DNA of 64,000 nt from Alphaproteobacteria bacterium (GCA_016124385.1 WGNU01000005.1:496001-560000), one strand, 5' to 3'. Shown: positions 17,973-26,863, counted from the stretch's first letter. Made by a program: numbers and translations. The notes: generated from the sequence alone by a model not told the origin.

Positions 17973-18962
17973 TCAGTAGGCGGAGGCCGGGAGCAGCCAC
18001 TCGACGCACGCCGCCACCTCGTCCGCCCCGTGCCGGCCCGCGCAATAGGCCGCTTCCGCCGCGCCATGCCGCGCCGCCATGCACTGATTGAGGTTGAGCT
18101 TGGCGAATTTGAAGCATTGCCGGATCGCCTGGTTCTCCATCAGCGAGACGGTGGAGGCGGCGTTCGCGCCGTCCGCGGCGCCGAGCACGATCCGCGCGCC
18201 GAGCACGAGGATGCGGTCGACCGTGAGCGCGGCTTCGCTGGAGCCCGTGCCGAACGGCAGGACGCCGAGGCTGGAGGCGCAGACGCCGCCTTGCGTCGCC
18301 GTGCCCGCATCGGCGCGGCGCTGCATTTCGGTCCAGGCCTCGCGGAACTGCGTGCCGACCGCCTTGATGGCGCCGACGCTCTGCGCCATGCCGTCATGGA
18401 GCGAGGCGAGGCCGTCCTTGGCGCCCGGCAAACGGCGCAGGCTCTCGGGATGCGCGGTGATCGCGGCGAGGAACGCCTCGGTTCCCATCGCGTCCGCGCC
18501 GTCTTTCACGGCATCGCGAAAGCCAGGTGCCTGCGCGGCGAGCATCGCGTGATAGGCGATGAAGCTGGCGGACAGCTCTTCGGCCGACCAGCCGGTGATG
18601 CGCTTGAGCGCGCGCGTGACGTCGCTCGAGGAGCGGATCGGCTTGCGCGTGACCTCGGTCATTGCCGAGGTGAGCGAGGTATAGCGTTCCGCGACGCCCG
18701 AGACGCCCTTGGAGCTGGCGAGCGTCGGCGAGAGCGTGACGGCGGCCGGCACCACGCGGGCGGCCTCGCTCTCGCGCCGCGGCGCGGGCTTGGGATCGAG
18801 CGCGGTGGCGGGATCCGGCAGGGCTTGCGGCGCGGGCGCGGCCGCGATGACGGGCGCCGGGGCCTCGGCCTTCGGTGCCTCGCCGCTCGAGAGCGACATC
18901 GTGCACGCGCCGAGAGACCCGGCGGCGGCGGCGAGGAAGAGAGCCCGAATCATCGAACGCAT
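17973..18962 (-). CDS. Putative lipoprotein of unknown function
   Basis: It encodes 329 residues. The N-terminus (MRSMIRALFLAAAAGSLGAC) is a lipoprotein signal with Cys20. An Ala/Pro-rich linker to about residue 75 is followed by a helical domain (RALKRITGWSAEELSASFIA, AFLAAITAHPESLRRLPGAK). The C-terminal end has cysteines in QCFKFAKLNLNQCMAARH, YCAGRHGADEVAACVEW. I do not recognise a named family. It is divergent from the PAS histidine kinase with about 185 bases between, so a shared promoter region is likely. Confidence 0.68.
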   Translation of the reverse strand: MRSMIRALFLAAAAGSLGACTMSLSSGEAPKAEAPAPVIAAAPAPQALPDPATALDPKPAPRRESEAARVVPAAVTLSPTLASSKGVSGVAERYTSLTSAMTEVTRKPIRSSSDVTRALKRITGWSAEELSASFIAYHAMLAAQAPGFRDAVKDGADAMGTEAFLAAITAHPESLRRLPGAKDGLASLHDGMAQSVGAIKAVGTQFREAWTEMQRRADAGTATQGGVCASSLGVLPFGTGSSEAALTVDRILVLGARIVLGAADGANAASTVSLMENQAIRQCFKFAKLNLNQCMAARHGAAEAAYCAGRHGADEVAACVEWLLPASAY

Positions 18963-19147
18963 GATGTGCCTTTCAATCGTCGTCAGCCGTATGGAACACG
19001 AAGCCGGGTCGCATCAAGCACTAAGCAATTTCGCGACCAATTTGGAGGCCTGATCCGCGCTGCCAGAAAAGATTCACGGTTCATTAATCCTGTCGGGCCA
19101 GCATCCGCCAAAGCCCCGCTGACACGAGAGCGGCCGGAGCAAGCCCC

Positions 19148-20923
19148 ATGACCCTCGCCCCCGACGGGGTGCCCGTCGCGCGACGCCCGCGCGGCGCGGC
19201 GGCTCAACGTCTGACGTCCCGTTCCGCGACGTCGCATCGCCTGTCCTCCTTTGAGACTGCGCAGGGTCTCGGCGGGCTGATCGGCGTCTTGGTCGCGGCC
19301 GGCTTCATCGTGTGGGTCGGCTGGCCGGACCTCATCGAGGCGATCGCGCTCACCTGGCTGGTCGTGCCGCTGGCGCTTGCGATCGCGGCTAACCGTGCGC
19401 CGCGCTCCCCCTGGCCGCAAGCGCTGTCGGTCCTCAGCGTGAACGGATTGACGATTTTCGTTGCGGCATTTTCAGGAGGCGCGCTCTCGCCCTTCGCGCT
19501 CTGGCTGGTTTTGGCGCCGTTCGAGGCGGCGCTGCGCCGCCACCGCGCGATGGTCTGGCTCGCGATGGGATCGGCGGCGCTGGGCTATGCGGGGCTCCTG
19601 GCGCTGAGCGCGCTGGACGCGCTCCCGCCCTCGCGCCTGACGCCCGCATTCGCCGAGATCCTCTTTGCCGCGCTGCCGCTGCTCGCGATCCTTTACGCGG
19701 GCGCCGCCGCCTTGAGCGCCGACCGCGCCTATCGCGCCGCCGCCCGCGCGGCCGAGGAGGGCGCGGCGCATTACCGCCTGCTCGCTGAGAACGCGGGCGA
19801 CATGATCACGCGTCACCGCGCCGACGGGCGGATCGTTTTCGTCTCGGCCGCCGCGCGCGCGCTCACCGGCTACGCGCCCGAGGATCTCATCGGCCGCGCG
19901 CCGGGCGATCTCGTGCACGGCGAGGATCTCGCCAAGATGGAGACGGCCTTCGCCGAGGCGAGCTATCGCGGCCGCGACGCCGCCGCCGAGATCCGCCTGA
20001 AGCGCGCGGATGGCGAGTATGCTTGGGTGGATCTGCGCTGCCGGCCGACGCGCGAGGGCGGTGAGGCGGGCGCGATCGTCGCCGTCACGCGCGACATCGC
20101 CGAGAGGAAGCGCCACGACGCCGAACTGAAGGCCGCGTGCGACGCGGCCGAGGCGGCCAACCGGGCGAAGTCGCGCTTCCTCGCGAACATGAGCCACGAA
20201 TTGCGCACGCCCCTGAACGCGATCATCGGGTTTTCCGATATGATGCGCCAAGGCATGTTCGGACCCATCGGCCACGCGAAATACGAGGAATATGCTGGGC
20301 TCATCCACGGCTCGGGCGAGCATCTGCTCGCGCTCATCTCCGACATCCTCGACATGTCGAAGGTCGAGGCCGGCAAATACGAATTGCAGAAGGAGCGGGT
20401 CGATCTGGGTGCGCTCATCGCTGAGACGCTGACGATCATGCGCGTGGGCGCGGAGCAGCGGAAGATCCGCCTGCGGACGGAATGGCCCGATGCGCCGCCC
20501 GCGCTTGAGGCCGATCGCCGTGCGCTGAAGCAGATCTTGCTCAACCTCCTCTCGAACGCCGTCAAATTCACGCCCGAGGGCGGCCGCGTGACGGTATCGG
20601 TCGCGCGAAGCGAAAACGGCCTGCGTCTCACCGTCAGCGATACCGGGCGCGGCATTCCCGCGGAGGCGCTCTCGCGCCTCGGCGCCGCGTTCGAACAGGT
20701 GGCCGGCGCCTATACCAGCGGCCAGCCCGGCACGGGGCTCGGCCTTGCGATCGTCAAGGCGCTCACCGGTCTTCACGGCGGCACGATGACGATCGAGAGC
20801 GAATTGGGGCGCGGCACGCGCGTCACGATCGCGCTGCCCGCCGCATGCATCCTGCCGCCAGAGCACGCGCCGGAGGGTGAGAGCAACATCCACTATCTAG
20901 AGCCGCGCCGGGCGAGCGCGTGA
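19148..20923 (+). CDS. Membrane PAS-domain sensor histidine kinase (DivJ/PleC-like)
   Basis: This is a 591-residue sensor kinase. About five membrane helices lie within residues 40-190, a PAS domain at about 205-320 (DMITRHRADGRIVFVSAAAR), the dimerisation/phosphoacceptor helix FLANMSHELRTPLNAIIGF with His350, then the catalytic domain with N-box NLLSNAVKFTPEGG, DTGRGIP and GTGLGLAIV. The segment EYAGLIHGSGEHLLALISDI with LDMSKVEAGKYEL is the hallmark of the DivJ/PleC/PdhS kinases that control DivK and, through CckA, CtrA. Which paralog it is cannot be decided here. DUF1491 follows with a GTGA overlap. Confidence 0.85.
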   Translation: MTLAPDGVPVARRPRGAAAQRLTSRSATSHRLSSFETAQGLGGLIGVLVAAGFIVWVGWPDLIEAIALTWLVVPLALAIAANRAPRSPWPQALSVLSVNGLTIFVAAFSGGALSPFALWLVLAPFEAALRRHRAMVWLAMGSAALGYAGLLALSALDALPPSRLTPAFAEILFAALPLLAILYAGAAALSADRAYRAAARAAEEGAAHYRLLAENAGDMITRHRADGRIVFVSAAARALTGYAPEDLIGRAPGDLVHGEDLAKMETAFAEASYRGRDAAAEIRLKRADGEYAWVDLRCRPTREGGEAGAIVAVTRDIAERKRHDAELKAACDAAEAANRAKSRFLANMSHELRTPLNAIIGFSDMMRQGMFGPIGHAKYEEYAGLIHGSGEHLLALISDILDMSKVEAGKYELQKERVDLGALIAETLTIMRVGAEQRKIRLRTEWPDAPPALEADRRALKQILLNLLSNAVKFTPEGGRVTVSVARSENGLRLTVSDTGRGIPAEALSRLGAAFEQVAGAYTSGQPGTGLGLAIVKALTGLHGGTMTIESELGRGTRVTIALPAACILPPEHAPEGESNIHYLEPRRASA

Positions 20924-21258
20924 GCGAGCCGCGCCTGAAAACCGGCTTCTTCGTCGCCGCCCATATCCGCCGCTGCGAAGGAGAGGGCATTGCCGCGATG
21001 CTCGTGCGCCGGGGCGCGGAGGAAGCGGGCGACCTCCTCATCAAGCTGAACTACCTCGATGGCCGTGCGCTCGTCTTTACACGGACGACCCTGGGCGACG
21101 GCACGCGCGCCTGGATGCGCGCGCCCGCGCCCGATCCCGTTGCGGAGGCGGACGCCGATGCCTACATCCAGCGCCGGCTGAAACAGGACCCCGACATCTG
21201 GATCCTCGAGATCGAGGACCGCCACGGCCGCCACCTCTTGGACGACAAGGTGGTGTGA
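20920..21258 (+). CDS. DUF1491 family protein
   Basis: This is a 112-residue soluble protein with the family pattern RLKTGFFVAAHIRRCEGEGI, MLVRRGAEEAGDLLIKLN and a C-terminal ADAYIQRRLKQDPDIWILEI followed by EDRHGRHLLDD. The family is confined largely to alphaproteobacteria and has no known function. The GTG start overlaps the kinase stop (GTGA), indicating translational coupling. Its stop is immediately followed by a repeat array. Confidence 0.85.
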   Translation: MSEPRLKTGFFVAAHIRRCEGEGIAAMLVRRGAEEAGDLLIKLNYLDGRALVFTRTTLGDGTRAWMRAPAPDPVAEADADAYIQRRLKQDPDIWILEIEDRHGRHLLDDKVV

Positions 21259-21263
21259 GGCTC

Positions 21264-21720
21264 ATCCCTCATGGCCCGCGAAGGCGGTACCTCCTTGTCC
21301 CCCAATGTCATGGTCCGCGAAGGCGGTACCTCCTAGTCCCCCGGTGTCATGGTCCGCGAAGGCGATACCTCCTCCTTGCCCCCAATTGTCATGGTCCGCG
21401 AAGGCGGTACCTCCTAGTCCCCCGGTGTCATGGTCCGCGAAGGCGATACCTCCTCCTTGCCCCCAATTGTCATGGTCCGCGAAGGCGGACCATCCATGCC
21501 TTGGACGAATCGCGGGAAACGCCGCCAAGCCATGGACCCTCCGCCTTCGCGGAGGGTGACAAGAAAGAAGTGGGGGCGGAGCCTTGTGTCGTCCCCCCAA
21601 TTGTCATGGTCCGCGAAGGCGGACCATCCATGCCTTGGACGAATCGCGGAAACGCCGCCAAGCCATGGACCCTCCGCCTTCGCGGAGGGTGACAAGGAGG
21701 GGTGAAGGCGGACCATCCAC
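21264..21720. repeat. Tandem palindromic repeat array, family B
   Basis: About eight copies of ATGGTCCGCGAAGGCG occur. Copies at 21271, 21310, 21349, 21391, 21430 and 21472 are spaced 39, 39, 42, 39 and 42 bases, with spacers alternating between CTAGTCCCCCGGTGTC and CTCCTTGCCCCCAATTGTC types. From 21472 a 134-base unit containing TCCGCCTTCGCGGAGGGTGAC is duplicated once (second copy from 21606). This gap of about 470 bases holds no real gene; the ORFs called here are translations of the repeat. No cas genes are near. Confidence 0.9.
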
Positions 21721-21729
21721 GCCTTGGCC

Positions 21730-22017
21730 TCACCGATTGAGATCCAAAGAGAGGTCCCGCCAATCAGGATTGCCTTGCTGGATCAGCCGCACCTTCCACG
21801 CCCGATTCCAGGTTTTTAGCCGCTTCTCGCGCCAGATCGCGTCGCGGATGTCGGCATACGCCTCGTAGTGGACGAGCCGGGCAAGCCCATAGCGCGCGGT
21901 GAAGCCGGGCACCGCCTTCTCGCGATGTTCATGAACGCGCCGTGCGAGATCGTTGGTGACGCCCACATAGAGCGTGCCGTGCGGCCGGTTCGTGAGGATG
22001 TAGACCCAATTGGGCAT
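21730..22017 (-). CDS. GIY-YIG single-domain nuclease (UPF0213-like)
   Basis: This is a 95-residue protein with the GIY-YIG core: WVYILTNRPHGTLYVGVTND, LARRVHEHR with the catalytic arginine region, and a later acidic motif in VHYEAYADIRDAIWREKRLK. UPF0213/YhbQ-like nucleases are small stand-alone enzymes of unclear cellular role. The start is at MPNWVYIL; the ORF-track extension translates a family B repeat. Repeats abut both ends of the gene: the array ends about ten bases beyond the stop, and another copy starts about nine bases before the ATG. Confidence 0.85.
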   Translation of the reverse strand: MPNWVYILTNRPHGTLYVGVTNDLARRVHEHREKAVPGFTARYGLARLVHYEAYADIRDAIWREKRLKTWNRAWKVRLIQQGNPDWRDLSLDLNR

Positions 22018-22025
22018 CGCGAAGC

Positions 22026-22057
22026 CGTGGATGGTCCGCCTGCGCGGACCATGACAC
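22026..22057. repeat. Family B palindromic repeat, single copy
   Basis: GGATGGTCCGCCTGCGCGGACCATGACA is a nearly perfect hairpin (TGGTCCGC / GCGGACCA). It lies just upstream of the GIY-YIG start and about 115 bases before the release factor 3 start, in inverted orientation relative to the array on the other side of the nuclease gene. Confidence 0.8.
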
Positions 22058-22172
22058 AAGGGGCGCGGCGGAACCACCGAGCCGGAGGCCGTGCGCGCGG
22101 CGGAGCGAACGCAAGGGCATGACAACGCCCCCCGCCCGCGCTAGAACCCCCCGCTTCGATGAGGACCACCGC

Positions 22173-23774
22173 ATGAGCACCGCCGCGACGACGGCCGCGC
22201 CGCCATCCGCGCCCACGGGCGCGCCGCGGCGGACCTTCGCCATCATCTCGCACCCGGACGCGGGCAAGACGACGCTGACGGAGCATCTCCTCCTCATGGG
22301 CGGCGCGATCCGGCTCGCGGGCGAAGTGAAGGCGAAGGGCGAGCGCCGCCGCGCGCGCTCCGACTGGATGAAGATCGAGCAGCAGCGCGGCATTTCGGTG
22401 ACGACCGCCGTCATGACCTTCGAGCGCGGCGGCGTCACCTTCAACCTGCTCGACACGCCGGGCCACGAGGATTTCTCGGAAGACACCTACCGCACGCTCA
22501 CCGCCGCCGACAGCGCGGTCATGGTGCTCGACGCCGCGCGCGGCATCGAGGCGCAGACCTTAAAGCTCTTCGAGGTCTGCCGCCTGCGCGACATTCCGAT
22601 CCTCACCTTCATCAACAAGATGGACCGCGAGACGCGCGATCCGCTGGAACTGCTGGACGAGATCGCGTCCCGCCTCGCGCTCGAAACCGCGCCCATCACC
22701 TGGCCCGTCGGCATGGGGCAGGGCTTTCGCGGCGTCGCCAATCTGTATACGGATGAATTCATCCCCTTCTCGCGCGAGGGCGCCCCGCACCCGGAGCCCG
22801 TACCCTTGACCGGCCCCGCGATCGAGAAACTCCTTACGCCCGCCGAACGCGAAAAACTCGCCGAGGACGCAGACCTCGTGCGCGGCGTCTATCCCCCCTT
22901 CGATGAAACCCATTTCCGCGAGGGGCATCTGACACCGGTTTTCTTCGGCTCGGCGCTGAAGGGCTTCGGCGTGAAGGAATTGCTGGACATGCTCGCCGCC
23001 GCCGCGCCCGGCCCCGGCCCCCGCCACTCGACGGCGCGCGACGTTGCGCCCGATGAGCCGAAAGTCTCCGGCTTCGTCTTCAAGGTGCAGGCGAACATGG
23101 ACCCCAAGCACCGCGACCGCGTGGCGTTCCTCAGGCTCTGCTCGGGCAAGTTCAGGCGCGGCATGCAGCTGCGCCAGACCGGCACCGGCAAGACGGTCGC
23201 GGTCCACAACCCCATCCTCTTCTTCGCAAGAGAGCGCGAGATCGTGGACGAGGCCTTTCCGGGTGACATCATCGGCATTCCCAATCACGGCGTGCTGCGC
23301 GTCGGCGACACGCTGACCGAGGGCGAGGATCTGGCCTTCACCGGCATTCCCGATTTCGCGCCGGAGATTCTGCGCCGCATCCGCCCGCGCGATCCCATGC
23401 GCGCGAAGCATCTGGGCCGCGCGCTCGAGGCGCTGGCCGAGGAGGGCGTCACGCAAGTCTTCAAGCCGATGATCGGCTCGGCCAATTGGATCATCGGCGT
23501 CGTCGGGCAATTGCAGTTGGACGTGCTCGCGAGCCGCATGGTCGCCGAATACGACATCGACGCGATCCTGGAGGCGAGCCCTTACGAGACCGCGCGCTGG
23601 GTGCTGTGCGACGACGCGGCCGCGCTCAAATCCTTCCTCGATGCCAATACCGGCCAGCTCGCGACCGATCGCGACAACGCGCCGGTGTTTTTGGCGAAAG
23701 GCGCGTGGGAGCTCAACTACGCGGCCGAGAAATGGCCGCAGATCCGCTTCGCCAAAACGAAGGAACGCGCGTGA
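22173..23774 (+). CDS. prfC: Peptide chain release factor 3
   Basis: This is a 533-residue translational GTPase that recycles RF1/RF2 from the ribosome. GTPase motifs are P-loop ISHPDAGKTTLTEHL, switch II LLDTPGHEDFSEDTYR and G4 FINKMDRETRD. The RF3-specific stretch KAKGERRRARSDWMKIEQQR is present. The C-terminal domain keeps VGQLQLDVLASRMVAEYDID. The ATG at 22173 follows GAGGA by eight bases; the ORF-track start 18 codons upstream is not supported. The length matches the family. It stands alone, convergent with a DUF2336 gene. Confidence 0.95.
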   Translation: MSTAATTAAPPSAPTGAPRRTFAIISHPDAGKTTLTEHLLLMGGAIRLAGEVKAKGERRRARSDWMKIEQQRGISVTTAVMTFERGGVTFNLLDTPGHEDFSEDTYRTLTAADSAVMVLDAARGIEAQTLKLFEVCRLRDIPILTFINKMDRETRDPLELLDEIASRLALETAPITWPVGMGQGFRGVANLYTDEFIPFSREGAPHPEPVPLTGPAIEKLLTPAEREKLAEDADLVRGVYPPFDETHFREGHLTPVFFGSALKGFGVKELLDMLAAAAPGPGPRHSTARDVAPDEPKVSGFVFKVQANMDPKHRDRVAFLRLCSGKFRRGMQLRQTGTGKTVAVHNPILFFAREREIVDEAFPGDIIGIPNHGVLRVGDTLTEGEDLAFTGIPDFAPEILRRIRPRDPMRAKHLGRALEALAEEGVTQVFKPMIGSANWIIGVVGQLQLDVLASRMVAEYDIDAILEASPYETARWVLCDDAAALKSFLDANTGQLATDRDNAPVFLAKGAWELNYAAEKWPQIRFAKTKERA

Positions 23775-23778
23775 AGGC

Positions 23779-24894
23779 TCACCCCGCCGCCGCGGCCGCC
23801 GCCGGCGCGTCCATCGCCTGCTTGCGCACTTTCCAGAACCGCATGGCGCGCTGCGCGGCCTCGATCGGCACCTTGTCGTAAAGCGCGAGCAGGTTCGCCG
23901 TTTCATCGGTCGAGCGCACGGTCGAGGGATCGCTCAGAAGCGCGAACGTCGAAAAGGTCGAACGGTCGAAGCGCGCCGCCTTGCACGCGATCGCCAGCGC
24001 CTCCGCGCCGCCCTTGGTGATGATGCGCTGCGCCGTCGACAGGTCGAGATCGGTGAGCTTGGAAAAGCCGATGATGAATTCGTTGGCGCGCTTGGCTTTC
24101 GCGAGTTCGACCAGCAGCCGTTCGGTAAGCCCGCGCTCGCGCTCCTTCTGGGCGATGAAGCGCTCGGCGTTCGCCCATTGCGGCGAGGGCGCCAGCAGCT
24201 TGCGGCGGATGCGGGAGCGCGAAATGACGAGCGCGCGCTCGATCGCGGCCTCATCGAAACTGGCGAGACGTTCCACCAGATGCTGCTTCACGGCGGAGGT
24301 GACGAACAGCAGCATCTCGTTGACGAGATCGGGCGGCAGATCGGCGCGCTGCGCGACCGGCGTCTGCAGGCGCGCGTTTGTCTCGGCCCGGTCCACCACG
24401 GTCTCGAGCGCGCCGCGCGAGAGGCTCGCCCCCGCGTTCTTGACGAGCGTCTCCAGCACGTTGTCGTCGGCGCGCGCGACGATCGCATCGGCCAGCGCCT
24501 CGCTCACGCTGGAGCGGCTCGAAAGGGCCTGAAGATGCTCCTGGCCCTTTTCGCCCGCGAGCGCGATGAGGTCGCGCTCCTCGAGCACCGGGCTGTGCGC
24601 GAGCACCGGCCGCGCGACTTCGATGTCGTCGGCCGCGAGGTCGAGGATCAGGTTGCGCGGCGCCTCCGCGACATGGGCGAGCGAGCCGGCGAGCTGCTTG
24701 CGCACGGTCAGCTCCATCTCCCGCGCGACCTGGCCCATGATCGCGCCGAAATGCGCGGTCTCGGATTCGGAGAATTTCTGCGGTTCGGCGAGGAAAAGAT
24801 CGGTCACGTCGCGCAGCAGCTCGCGGCGTTTTTCCGAGGACGGTTCCTTCGCCAGATCGACGAGGCGCGACAGGTTCTCGGCGGGGCGGCTCAT
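23779..24894 (-). CDS. DUF2336 domain-containing protein (second copy)
   Basis: This is a 371-residue helical-repeat protein with DUF2336 phrases LILDLAADDIEVARPVLAHS, RADLPPDLVNEMLLFVTSAV and CKAARFDRSTFSTFALL. It is a diverged paralog of the 9986-11032 product. The C-terminus is an Ala-rich tail (DAPAAAAAAG). It has no signal peptide. The stop is four bases from the convergent prfC stop. The function is unknown. Confidence 0.8.
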   Translation of the reverse strand: MSRPAENLSRLVDLAKEPSSEKRRELLRDVTDLFLAEPQKFSESETAHFGAIMGQVAREMELTVRKQLAGSLAHVAEAPRNLILDLAADDIEVARPVLAHSPVLEERDLIALAGEKGQEHLQALSSRSSVSEALADAIVARADDNVLETLVKNAGASLSRGALETVVDRAETNARLQTPVAQRADLPPDLVNEMLLFVTSAVKQHLVERLASFDEAAIERALVISRSRIRRKLLAPSPQWANAERFIAQKERERGLTERLLVELAKAKRANEFIIGFSKLTDLDLSTAQRIITKGGAEALAIACKAARFDRSTFSTFALLSDPSTVRSTDETANLLALYDKVPIEAAQRAMRFWKVRKQAMDAPAAAAAAG

Positions 24895-25035
24895 GGCGTC
24901 TCGCGGGGGCGGGCGGTTGGGTGTTTGCCCGAGCCTGCCGCAGAGCCGTTAAGAATCTCTAAGATTTCATGGCTAAATGCTGAAGGTCGGGGGCGGGCCT
25001 GGCCGCGCCTCGCCCCTTTTCCGCACGGGCCGATG

Positions 25036-25123
25036 CATCCTTCGAGGCCCTTTCGCCTCATCCTGAGGGCGAGCGCAGCGAGCGTCTCGAAGGGCGAGGC
25101 GAAAGGGCACCTCAGGATGAGGA
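25036..25123. repeat. Dispersed palindromic repeat, family A, copy 4
   Basis: CATCCTTCGAGGCCCTTTCG, CCTCATCCTGAGGGCGAGC and the inverse GGGCACCTCAGGATGAGG form a long hairpin with a GCGAGCGCAGCGAGCGTC centre. It occupies the interval between the DUF2336 start and the 3' end of the decarboxylase gene. Confidence 0.85.
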
Positions 25124-25158
25124 CGGGCGCGCGATTGCGATAATGTGGGACGCGGCGC

Positions 25159-26355
25159 CTAGCCGATCGTGACGAACGTGTCGGGATAAAATCCGTTGAA
25201 GCCTGTGCGCAGCGCGCAGGAATAAGCGCCGATCATGCCCCACTCGATCCAGTCGCCGGTCTCGGTTCCCTGCGGCAGCAGCACCGGGCGCGGCAGCACG
25301 TCGAGCGTGTCGCAGGTCGGCCCGAAGATCTTGTAGGGGCTCTTAGGCCCCTGCCGCTCGAAGGGCGTGCCGCCCTCGGTAAGGCTGATGACGCGCTTGG
25401 GGTAATCGACCGTCCAGCTCGGGATCGCCATCTCATCGAGGCTGCCATAGGTGCCGTCGTTGATGTAGATCGAGGAGCCGCGCCGGCGCACGACGAGCGT
25501 GACGAGCGAGACGCCCTCCGCGCACAGCGCGCGCCCCGGCTCGCTGTAGACGGGCGTGCCCTTGGGCAGCTTCAGCGCCGCGAGCCCGCTGCGCACTTCG
25601 GCGAAATAGACGCTGAGATCCTTCGCGTGATGGCCGGGATAGGGCACGGGGAACCCGCCGCCCACGTCGAGCGCGGCGAGCGTGACGCCCGCCTTCGCGC
25701 TCACCTCGGCGCAGATCGCGATCGCCTCGGAATAGGCTTCCGGGCGCAGGCACTGCGAGCCGACATGGAAGGTGAGGGCGGGCTTGCAGCCCGCCTCCGC
25801 GACGAGCTTCAAGAGCCGCGCGCCGTTCGCGGCGTTCGTGCCGAACTTGCTGGAGAGTTCGAGAAGCGCGCCCTCGACCGGCGTTGAGAGGCGCACGAAG
25901 AGCGTGAGGTCGCTCGCGCGCTTGCCTTTGAGCGCGCCCGTCTCGTCCAGCACGCGCGCGAGTTCCACCTCGTCATCGATCACGAAATCGCGCACGCCGT
26001 ATTTCTTGTAGGCGATACCCGCCGCGCCCGGCAGGCGGATCGGCGCCATGAAATGACACACGGCGTCCGGATAGCGCTTGGAGATGAGCGCCACCTCCGG
26101 AATCGAGGCCGTGTCGAAATGCCGGATGCCCGAGGCATAGATGAGATCGAGCACTTCGGGCGCGGGGTTCGCCTTCACGGCATAGAGCGTCGTGCCCGGA
26201 AAGCCTTTCAGAAACCGCTCGGCCGCCGCGCGGAATTTCTTCGGGTAGAGCGCATAGACCGGATCGACCGGCCGCAGACTACGGCACACGCGCTCGACGT
26301 CCTTGAAGTCGGGAAGCGCGCGCGCCGCTTGGCGCGGAGCGGTGGTCACGGCCAT
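25159..26355 (-). CDS. Fold-III PLP-dependent decarboxylase, ornithine decarboxylase type
   Basis: This is a 398-residue alanine-racemase-fold decarboxylase making putrescine (or cadaverine). The PLP lysine is K61 in LYAVKANPAPEVL, FHVGSQ and DVGGGFPVPYPG bind the cofactor phosphate, EPGRALCAEG follows, and the catalytic Cys348 is in GPTCDTLDVL. The GPTCD motif favours ornithine or lysine over diaminopimelate and arginine. I start at MAVTTAPRQ (26355), preceded by GAGGA; the ORF track adds 21 codons. It is the last gene of a minus-strand series after BLUF and the sulfite-reduction genes, with a 79-base gap. Confidence 0.88.
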   Translation of the reverse strand: MAVTTAPRQAARALPDFKDVERVCRSLRPVDPVYALYPKKFRAAAERFLKGFPGTTLYAVKANPAPEVLDLIYASGIRHFDTASIPEVALISKRYPDAVCHFMAPIRLPGAAGIAYKKYGVRDFVIDDEVELARVLDETGALKGKRASDLTLFVRLSTPVEGALLELSSKFGTNAANGARLLKLVAEAGCKPALTFHVGSQCLRPEAYSEAIAICAEVSAKAGVTLAALDVGGGFPVPYPGHHAKDLSVYFAEVRSGLAALKLPKGTPVYSEPGRALCAEGVSLVTLVVRRRGSSIYINDGTYGSLDEMAIPSWTVDYPKRVISLTEGGTPFERQGPKSPYKIFGPTCDTLDVLPRPVLLPQGTETGDWIEWGMIGAYSCALRTGFNGFYPDTFVTIG

Positions 26356-26434
26356 GAACGAATCCTCGGCGAGGGGAAAAGCGCGCTGAGGATTAGGGCG
26401 CGCCAGCCTTTCGGTCAATCGCGCGGCGGTGACA

Positions 26435-26863
26435 TCACCGGCTCGCCGCCTCGCCGAATTGCCGCACGAACACCCGCGCCGCCGGATCGCGGAGCGATGC
26501 CGCCAGTTCGGTGAGGAACATCGGATCGAGCCGCTTGAGGCCGCGCACCGAGGCGATCTCGCTCGCGCGGGCCGGGCGGAAGCCCATGGCCCAGTCGGCG
26601 AAGTCGCGCGTCTCGGTTTGGCGGTCGTGGACGATCAGGAGGCCGCGATGGCGCGGGTCACGTCCGATCCGCGCGAGCGTCGCGGCGACCGCGTCCGGCG
26701 GCCCTTCCAGAACCTGGAGGATGTCCACCGAATCGTAGAGCAGCAGGCCCGTGACGCCGCAGGCCGTGTTGCGTCGGCGGGAGTCCTCCAGCAGCGCGAC
26801 GAGGTCGGCGTCACTGAAGGGTAGGGTGGCGGACGAAAGATAGACGATCTGGCGGTATGGCAT
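26435..26863 (-). CDS. BLUF-domain blue-light photoreceptor
   Basis: This is a 142-residue protein that is almost entirely one BLUF domain. The flavin-contacting residues are present: Tyr8 (IVYLSS), Asn32 (RRRNTACGVTG), Gln50 (DILQVLEG), and Trp91/Met93 (DFADWAMGF), matching the AppA Tyr21, Asn45, Gln63, Trp104, Met106 positions. It should therefore bind FAD and show the blue-light red-shift. The remaining 45 residues are a helical cap and tail with no output enzyme, so it would signal through a partner. It sits 86 bases after the DUF934 gene on the same strand. Confidence 0.92.
   Translation of the reverse strand: MPYRQIVYLSSATLPFSDADLVALLEDSRRRNTACGVTGLLLYDSVDILQVLEGPPDAVAATLARIGRDPRHRGLLIVHDRQTETRDFADWAMGFRPARASEIASVRGLKRLDPMFLTELAASLRDPAARVFVRQFGEAASR

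Noticed and set aside
21255-21716. ORFs of 84-145 residues with repeated HGPRRRYLLVP or MSWSAKA phrases.
   Set aside because: These are translations of the repeat array, open in several frames because repeat periods are multiples of three.
21264-21720. Possible CRISPR array because of regularly spaced identical repeats.
   Set aside because: The spacers are not unique; they alternate between two types and are themselves repeated. The repeat is a family B palindrome found elsewhere, and no cas genes are near.
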